DNA from: Thermothelomyces thermophilus ATCC 42464
Lineage: Eukaryota; Ascomycota; Sordariomycetes; Sordariales; Chaetomiaceae
Reading direction: 5' to 3'
DNA length: 64,000 nt
NCBI RefSeq assembly: GCF_000226095.1
Contig: NC_016474.1
Coordinates: 4,464,001-4,528,000 of the forward strand
This document shows, one piece after another, positions 57,320-64,000 of this stretch (its first letter is position 1; the number at the start of each line of letters is the position of its first letter). A program made the position numbers and the translations under genes. The notes below the pieces were generated by a model. The model saw only the letters and a program-made list of their open reading frames with translations, had not been told where the DNA came from and made no database searches.

Positions 57320-58472
57320 CTACCACCTCCTGCCTCTTCCCCTGCCCCCTCTCCCGCCACCACCTCCACCACCTCCCATCTGTTGCCCATAGCCGCCGTA
57401 TCCTTGGCCCTGCCCGTCGCCGAACCCTCCGCCAAAGCCCTGTCCCTGACCGCCTTGTCCCGGCCCGCCGGCACCTCCACCGCCCCCGCCAAACATGCCC
57501 GCCATGGCCCCCATATCCATCTGGCTCGGGTCCATCCCGCCGGCCATCATCTGCTGCATCATGGCCTGCATCTCGGGCGGCATGCCCTCCATGCCGGGCA
57601 TCTGGCCGACCCCACCGACGCCCGGCCCGACCCCGCCCCCGGGTTGCCCCGCCCCGGCGCCGCCCGGTCCCACGGGCCCGCCCGGCACCGGCGGCGGCGG
57701 CAGCCCCAGGCCGCCCATCATCATCATGTTGGTCATGTCCTCGATCATCTTCTTGTTGCTGGCCGCGATCGCCTCGGGGTTGTACTCGCTCCGCAGGGTC
57801 TCCTGCTTCTGCGCGTACAGCGCCCACGTGAACTCGTCGAAGCCGTAGTTGAAGTAGTCCGACAGGTCCGTGCCCGGCTTGCGCCACGGTCTCTCGTGGT
57901 CCTCGGGTAGGTCCGTGTCGATGTTGACCTGCGTGAGCGGCTTGCCGGAGGGCTGGTGGATTGGGATCGCGTTGATGTCGAGCTTGGAGGTGGACACGGG
58001 GGCGGTGGTTTCTGTTGATGGAGCCGAGGTCTGCTGCGCCGATGCGGGTTTCCGACTGGTGGTGGTTGTCGCTCCATCGGAGGTTGCCGTACGTTGAGGT
58101 ATGTTCTTTATCTCGCTGTAGCGGGATTGACTAGACCGCCGGGTTAGTCGGCTTCCTCCGTGCGACGACGGGAGAGCGGGGGTCTCGAGGCTCACGGTGG
58201 AGGGGCCGGGTTTGACCCGTCCTTTCGTTCTGTGATGATGTCGATATCCTGGGCTCTGATTAGCCAATTGATGGGGAAGAATGACGCGGTGCCGCAGTGC
58301 GTACAGAATCCTCATCCTCGTCCATCGCCCCCCCTTCGTCCTCCTCCTCGCCCGACTCTAGTTCTTCGTTTGCATCCTTCTTTGATACCGGGGCAGCTTC
58401 TGCTGGCGCTGGTTGTGAGGGAGGTTGGGGTTCCTCTGGGGCGTAGAAATCGTCTTCGTCATCAATATCCAT
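57320..58472 (-). CDS. FIP1: Pre-mRNA polyadenylation factor Fip1
   Basis: Exons 58472-58305, 58248-58196 and 58130-57320, 343 aa; introns of 56 bp (GTACGC...CCAG) and 65 bp (GTGAGC...TCTAG, CTAAC branch). Fip1 links poly(A) polymerase to the cleavage and polyadenylation factor in the nucleus. The acidic N-terminus (DIDDEDDFYAPEE) leads to DSDIDIITERKDG across the first splice. Then come PPPQSRYSEIKNIPQRT across the second and the signature Fip1 core WRKPGTDLSDYFNYGFDEF near 156-175, followed by ALYAQKQETLR. The C-terminal half is Gly/Met/Pro-rich and ends in an RGG-type tail (GGRGGRGRGRRW). Both splice joints fall inside conserved family motifs, so the model is firm. It is divergent from NUP49, with 385 bp between the starts. 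Confidence 0.95.
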
Positions 58473-58857
58473 GGTTTGATCAGTGCGGGTAAAAGAGTTT
58501 TCACTGGAAGGGTTGTGTTGTAGTTAATTTGTTAAGTGAAGTCGAGAGAGTTCCAAGTTACAGTGGATTGATTGAATGGCCCAGCTGAGCAAGCTGCCGC
58601 TGTTGAATTCGCTTGGCTTTCCAGCTTTCCAGTTGTCGCAGGGGCCCCCCGTTTGGGAAGGCGGTCAACTACTACCCCATGCAACCCGGACCCGGGCCAA
58701 GCTTCTGCAGCTCGCGCAGTGGGGCAGGAAAAGCAATTCGCGACCATCCAAAACACCGAGAGACTGGGCAGCCGTGGCCTGCGAGGTTGACAGACACGCC
58801 ATAGCCGCGTTCCAACGAATTACATTTTGCCAGCCCTTACTTGAAAAGGCCGTTAAT
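58473..58857. promoter_or_regulatory. Shared divergent promoter of FIP1 and NUP49
   Basis: The 385 bp between the two start codons must hold both promoters. I see no TATA box, only short T-rich patches near 58510-58530. Small frames here have no coding character. Confidence 0.5.
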
Positions 58858-60405
58858 ATGGCTTTCGCACGGTCGGCCAGCGGCCCCGGTGGGCTCAGCA
58901 TCAACACGGGCTCGTCCAATCTCTTGTAAGTCGGCAATGAAGCCCAATGTTTCTCAAAATTAAGACACGCATATGGAGCTGATGGACTGATTTGCACACA
59001 GTGGAACAGGCACCAGCCAAGCTCCAGCAGGAGGTGGACTCTTTGGCAGCGCGACTTCCCAGCCTGCCCAGACGGGTTCTTTGTTCGGCACGACCACTTC
59101 GCAGCCGCAGCAGTCCGGATCCCTCTTTGGGTCGACAACAACCCAGACGCCCGCTTCGCAACCCCAACAAACCGGTGGCCTATTCGGCCAGACGACGACG
59201 GCGACTAGCCAACCCCAGCAGACAGGAGGTCTGTTCGGCTCTACTACTACACAAAAACCGCAGCAGACAACCGGAGGCCTGTTTGGAAGCACGACGACAT
59301 CGCAGCCAGCGCAAACGGGCGGCCTATTCGGTGGAACGACGACACAGACCACACAGCCGGCGCAAACGGGCGGTTTGTTTGGCAGTACGACGACGACACA
59401 GCAGCAACCGCAACCCCAGACGACGGGTGGGCTCTTTGGCAGTTCGACCGCAAATACTGGCGGCATGTTTGGGGCAAAACCGGCGACAACGAGCACGGGG
59501 ACTGGCGGGCTCTTGTGAGTTGCGGAGGTCTGCTTCCTCGGATTAGGGTGCGTGGACTAATCATTCTTTCCAGTGGCCAACAAGGGCAGCAAACCCAGCA
59601 GCAGCAACAGCAACCAGCAAGCGGCCTGACGCTCGGCCAATCGACATCCCAACAGCAGGTCGTGCCCGGCGTGCGGATCGATTTGAGCAACATCAAGTCC
59701 ACAACCCGCTTCAACGACTTGGAGGAATCCCTCCAGAAGGAGATTGCCCAGATCGACGAGGCCATCCAGCGGTGCATGAAGGATAAGGATGCCGTCGACG
59801 CCTTCCTTCCCTCGCACGGCGAGCAGCTGGCCGCCATCCCGACCGACGTCAGCTTCGTGACGCGCAAGTCCGAGGGCGCGCACAACGCGCTGTCCAGCGA
59901 CATTCGCGCCATCAACCAGCTCCGTGAGCTGGTCAAGCAGGACGCCGACCACGCGCGCCTGTCGTTCAAGGCGATCGACAACCTCAAGTTGCCGACGCAG
60001 TACCACCAGGCCGGGCTGTGGTCGAACAGAGGGCAGCAGGTCGGGGGCGGGGGAGGCGCTGGCGCTGGCGGCGCCGTGGATGCTCAGAGCAACACGGATC
60101 TGATCAGCTACTTCTCGCGGACGGCGGATGAGATGGACGAGATGATGAAGAAGTTCGAGAAGAACCTGGGCGAGATCGAGGTCCATCTGCACGGCGTGCA
60201 AGGAAGCATGCTGGAGCAGATGCAGCGGGTCGCGGCCCAGAACAAGAGTGCCGCCCAGGGAGGCGTCGACGAGAGGGTTGTTGAGCTCGCCGCCGTGCTG
60301 CGGGATTTCGAGGAGAGCATCCTCAAGGTTGCCGGGGTCGTGGGAGGTGTAAAGGAGGGCGTCACGGAACTGCAATTGAAGGATTTTATGGGCCATGGCA
60401 GCTGA
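58858..60405 (+). CDS. NUP49: Nucleoporin Nup49 (GLFG nucleoporin)
   Basis: Exons 58858-58925, 59002-59514 and 59574-60405, 470 aa; introns of 76 and 59 bp, both phase 2 inside an F codon. Nup49 is the central-channel FG nucleoporin that forms a coiled-coil complex with Nsp1 and Nup57. The N-terminus, AFARSASGPGGLS, is followed by about ten GLFG or FG repeats with T/Q-rich spacers up to about residue 215. The structured part begins at VRIDLSNIKSTTRFNDLEE near 230 and runs as heptad-like helices (EIAQIDEAIQRCMKD, DADHARLSFKAIDNLKLPT, AVLRDFEESILKVAG). Length and order match the fungal Nup49 family. A short Gly/Ala linker near 380 precedes the last helices. It is convergent with RPC31 (276 bp apart). 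Confidence 0.94.
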
Positions 60406-60681
60406 GCGTCCGAGGCCGCAACAGCTGCTGGATTAATGGGACGGGGCGAGTGTACAATAATGTAGCAGACGCAGAAGTAAAGAAGGGCCATGGGGCGCCC
60501 ATCCATCCAACGTGTTTTATTTGTATCTTTGCATGCCGTAAGGACCAGGTTCACTAAACCCGCACAAAAATTGATATCACTCTGCCATGCCTGGCCTTTA
60601 ACCGCTACCTGTCTATCCCCGATATCTTTCGTCGAAGGCCATGGGGTCGCAACGGCCGCTGCCGTTGAACCTGGTGAATAA

Positions 60682-61615
60682 CTAGAAATAGCCCTCCCCA
60701 TCATCGCCACCTTCATCGTAGTCTTCGTCGTCCTGGTTCCCGTCGAAGTATTGTTCCGCGTTATAGTCGTCGCCGGACTCGTCTTCGTAGACATCATCCT
60801 CCTCCGCATCCCCGTCTTCATCATCCTCGCCATTGCCCTTCACCCAGTCGTCATCGTCCTCGCCAGACAGGTAGGCTTCCTTGCCATCCTCATTCTGCTT
60901 CTCCACGGTATTGAGCAGTTCCAGCGCCTTGTCCAAGTTCGCGTTCGCGCCGCTGCCCACCTGCGGCATATCGGTAAGAAACAATTCTTCAGCCGTCTTG
61001 TACGAGGTGATACTGGACAAGCCAAGGGTTTTGGGTCCGACGCGCCGCCGCTTCGTCCCGGGCTCGTCGTCGCCATCCAGCGTACTGTGCAGTTCGGGCG
61101 GGAAAAACTCCTTTGCGAACGGCCGGGAGCCGAGGTCAGGTAATGTGCGGGGAAGCTTTTGAAACTTGTGGGAGTACATCGGCACGGCGGTGAACGGATC
61201 GACGGTGGCCTTGGTGACTTGCCCATAGCGCTTGTTGAGCTGGTCCTGGCCGTAGATGCGTGCCGTAGCCGAAGCCTGTGTCCGACTGCGCGCTTGTGTG
61301 TAAAGGGGGCTGTCTTGGCATTGCTCGCGGAAGAGGAGAAAGAAGGAAACCTGCTTCTCTTCTTTCTTTGTGAGGGGGGGTGCTCTGGGGACGTCGTAGG
61401 GCTGTCGCAATATAAGAGACGAGTCAGCAAGTCAGAACTGGACATTGTGTGTCGTTGGGTTCACTTGCGGGAAACTGCTCCGAGGGCTTGCCGTCCAGGA
61501 CGATATCTGAGTCCATCGTCCAAGGCACGCTGTTTTGGGCGACAGCCCTTCTGCCGTTGGTCGGCGGGCCGCGCCCGCCTCGCCCACGCCCACCTCGCCC
61601 GCCCCTTCCAGACAT
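60682..61615 (-). CDS. RPC31: RNA polymerase III subunit Rpc31
   Basis: Exons 61615-61469 and 61401-60682, 288 aa. The 67-bp intron has a GC donor: CCC|GCAAGT...GCGACAG. The only nearby GT (one codon later) gives the wrong frame, while the GC donor yields EQFP-PYDVP, the family sequence. Rpc31 belongs to the Rpc82-Rpc34-Rpc31 subcomplex that helps Pol III initiate on tRNA and 5S genes. The N-terminus is an RGG-type tract (GRGGRGGRGRGGRG), followed by DIVLDGKPSEQFP, then PLTKKEEKQV and a basic part (TKRRRVGPKTLGLS). The last 75 residues are strongly acidic (Asp, Glu, Tyr), the typical Rpc31 tail. It is divergent from HSM3. Confidence 0.92.
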
Positions 61616-62123
61616 TTTCGGGAGCCGATTGTGTCACGGTTTCACCTCATTGATGTGATTGTGTAATTCTCCTTGCGCAGACCTCGATGGGGTGCCGAAG
61701 TTTAATTCTTTTGTTAGTGATGGGCAAATGGTATGTATGTAAGGTCCGTATACAGTTGGATGATAGGTCAAGCTTTGGCAAAGCCGTGCTTTCAGATGCC
61801 GCCGAAAATTTAGCGGGGCACTCGCAGCCCCGTCAGTCGGGCCCTGCAGCAAACGGCCCACCCCATGCTCCTCTCCGGCAGCAGCGGGCCTCTGGGTGCA
61901 GGCAGAGCGGCAGGTGGCCCCGCCATGCGAAAGCTGCCCCGCATTCCTTTTGCGGCGTTTCCGTTAAGTTAAACACGGAACTGACGACTGACACTGCCGA
62001 CTGCCTTGCAATCTTTATTATGAGCTGGTTCACAACAGCCAAACTTTTACCAACTCTATTTACTGAACTATCTGACTGTCCACTCTCTGAAAAATAGAAC
62101 GTCAATTTCCACAGATAAAGCCC
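61616..62123. promoter_or_regulatory. Divergent promoter region of RPC31 and HSM3
   Basis: 508 bp between two start codons. No RNA gene or long frame with coding character is visible; the 136-codon plus-strand frame at 61687-62097 looks random. Confidence 0.5.
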
Positions 62124-63378
62124 ATGGACACAACACCAATTACCGGGCTGGATGAGCTCGACAAGCACATCGACGATCTCATTCAGGATGTTACTCTAAC
62201 TTTGAACCCGAAACTGTTTGATGATGTTGAGCTTCAACTCACAGGTATGCTCTTCTTTTCCCTGAATCCAATTACGACCACGCAAAGCTGACGGAGAAAC
62301 AGAAAGCAATATCCCGCCTTTGATTCCCCGTTTCCTTCCCCGGCTCACGACACTCCTCAAGCAATACACACAGGACCCCACTGTTATCGTGAGCCTGACA
62401 ATCAAGCTCTTGGGCCCCGTTTCGTTCTCCGATATCTTCTCACTAGCGGAAGCGGACGATCTCGTCGAGGCCCTCGAATCCCCAGCGCCAGCTGCCAACA
62501 TCCTCGCCATGTCCGTCTTGCACAAAGCCGCTGCAAACCCCCAGGATATCTCGTTCTTTTGCTCATACACGAACCTGGTGTCGTCCTTCATCCGCCGTTG
62601 GCTCGCCGCTCCGCAAGTAGAGGTCGGTCAAAAGGGGGGGAAGGTCCTCGGTGACCTGCTCGACATCGATTGCCCCTTACCGCCGCCCCCACCACCAACC
62701 CGCCCCGTCGGCGCATCGTCACACACCCAGCTCGGCCTCCGGAAGACCCCCGGCCATGGCCGGCTCTGGAATCTCCTCTTCAACGACCCGCAGTTCTACC
62801 TGCCCCTTCTCGACCTCATCTCGGGCCGCCACCCGGACACGGCCAGCAACCCGCACCAGCTCTCCCTCGCCCAGGGCCGTGTGCTGCGCCTGCTGCCCCG
62901 GCTGGCAGCCATCAACTTCCGCGCCGTAAGCAGCTCGAACATGACGGCGCCGACGCCCGCGTACTTCACGAACGGAAGCGCAAGCACTGGCGGGCAGCCC
63001 AACGGCGGCGGTGACTCGGAGCAGCAACAGGAGCAGGAGCAGCAGCAGCACCCGCCGTCGCCGAAGCCGCCGCAGCCGGGCGAGGGCCTCCTGCAGTACG
63101 CCGCCCTGAGGATGGTGCAGAGGTCGGACACCCTCATGCACCTCAGCCTAGTCGACTTCTTCGAGACGCTCGTCAGCCTGATGCGCGTCACGGAGCCGTC
63201 TGACGCCAAGCTGGAGACTCTGCGGGCCATCCTCGGCGAGGCGACGGCCGGGGATGGAATTCTGAGGGAGGCGCTCCTTAGCTTGCCCGACCGGACGGTA
63301 GAGGAAGAGGCGGAGGACTTGAGGAGATGGCTGCGGGAAGTGATGCCTGGGGAGGAGGTTCGACTACCGGTAAGGTGA
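62124..63378 (+). CDS. HSM3: Hsm3-like proteasome base chaperone
   Basis: Exons 62124-62244 and 62303-63378, 398 aa; the 58-bp intron has GTATGC and AACAG ends with a CTGAC branch site. Hsm3 (S5b) is a helical-repeat chaperone that holds the Rpt1 C-terminus during assembly of the 19S proteasome base; the yeast gene was first linked to mismatch repair. The protein starts DTTPITGLDELDKHIDDLI, then shows repeated helices: PPLIPRFLPRLTTLL, VIVSLTIKLLGPVSF, ILAMSVLHKAAANP and ISFFCSYTNLVSSFIRRWL. Further on come GRLWNLLFNDPQFYLPLLDLI and QGRVLRLLPRLAAINF. A Gln/Pro-rich low-complexity insert near residues 285-315 (EQQQEQEQQQ, PPSPKPPQPG) precedes the last helices. The family call rests on overall pattern, so it is less firm than for its neighbours. 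Confidence 0.8.
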
Positions 63379-64000
63379 TGATGATGAGCATTGCAGCAAG
63401 GACGCAAAGTCCTGTCTGGTGCTCGGTGGTTCTGTCGCTTCAATGGCTACATTCAACTCCAAGTTCTCTTCTATCGCCCAGGTCAGGCAAGCCTCGTCGA
63501 CTGATGTTTCACTTGCGGCTGGTGTCACGTTCTTTTGAGCAGTAGCTGCTCTTCATGTCTGTAAACACTGCATCCTAGTACCCTCCGAGAACACAGCTCT
63601 GCCACAACTTCTCGCCATGACGGCGCATGCTCGGGATGAGATCCTGACTCCCTGTTTCATTGGCTTGCGGTCAGAGTTTTGCTGAAAAAAAAATTATTCG
63701 AACGCAGAAGAGCCAAGATGTGACTGCGGAATAAGCGAACCAGCCAGACAAGTGAAATAAACCATCACGCAAGGAATCGGTGGTTGTGTTCATAGCAGGG
63801 TGCGATTCTCGATCCTAACCAAGCCTCCGATATGACCACTACAACGGCTCGAGCCAAAATTAACGAGTCAATACAACTTCCGCCTCGGAAGAATAAATGT
63901 TCAACCACAAGAGTATACAACACATGACTCGCTGAGGCAAAGTGTTCACAAAAAAGTCTATGAAACAAGTGGTAGCAACTCATCCACGAGAACTGAACCC
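63379..64000. other. Window end, no gene seen
   Basis: The 3' flank of the HSM3 gene. A 72-codon minus frame (63765-63983) and a plus frame at 63327-63545 have no recognisable features. A neighbouring gene may begin beyond the window. Confidence 0.4.

Overview
The window is nuclear DNA of a filamentous ascomycete, most likely a Sordariomycete and perhaps Sordariales. The gene half carries short GT-AG introns with CTRAC-like branch sites, GC-rich codons and a conserved housekeeping block. The other half is AT-rich and saturated with TpA, the mark of repeat-induced point mutation (RIP). The taxonomic placement is inference.

Region 1 (1-30,573) is one nest of related chromodomain-type Ty3/gypsy LTR retrotransposons, all heavily RIPed. 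Element junctions resolve to the base through 5-bp target-site duplications (TSDs). Element E (right end only) was hit by element A. A was hit by B (3375-18969, minus strand, TSD GTAGT) and by D (20947-28346, plus strand, TSD CTAGT). B's 5' LTR was hit by C (11176-18811, plus strand, TSD TTTGG/TTTAG). B's reverse-transcriptase region was hit by a nearly RIP-free element now reduced to a solo LTR (7123-7543, TSD ATTAC). Each element carries, between its chromodomain and its polypurine tract, a remnant of an antisense ORF for a coiled-coil protein. This ORF comes in several subfamilies, and its type and the LTR U3 vary while gag-pol and U5 stay the same. A further AT-rich relic (30,574-31,150) separates the nest from the gene region.

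Region 2 (31.1-54 kb) is gene-poor and lineage-variable. It holds a secreted three-repeat cysteine protein (with a GC-AG intron and an in-frame TAG), a 48-bp x4 tandem repeat inside a possible small ORF, a four-exon 81-aa gene, a seven-TM rhodopsin-domain membrane protein, an alpha/beta hydrolase, a disordered protein, a cysteine-rich copper-type P1B ATPase, a secreted Cys/His/Ser-rich protein, and a small hairpin MITE.

Region 3 (54-64 kb) is compact and mostly housekeeping: a NIF3/YqfO-domain protein, an F-box/ankyrin protein, FIP1 (mRNA 3' end processing), NUP49 (nuclear pore), RPC31 (RNA polymerase III) and HSM3 (proteasome base assembly). FIP1/NUP49 and RPC31/HSM3 are divergent pairs, and the ankyrin gene/FIP1 and NUP49/RPC31 are convergent. 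All gene models were built by hand from splice signals and frame continuity; every exon sum is divisible by three.
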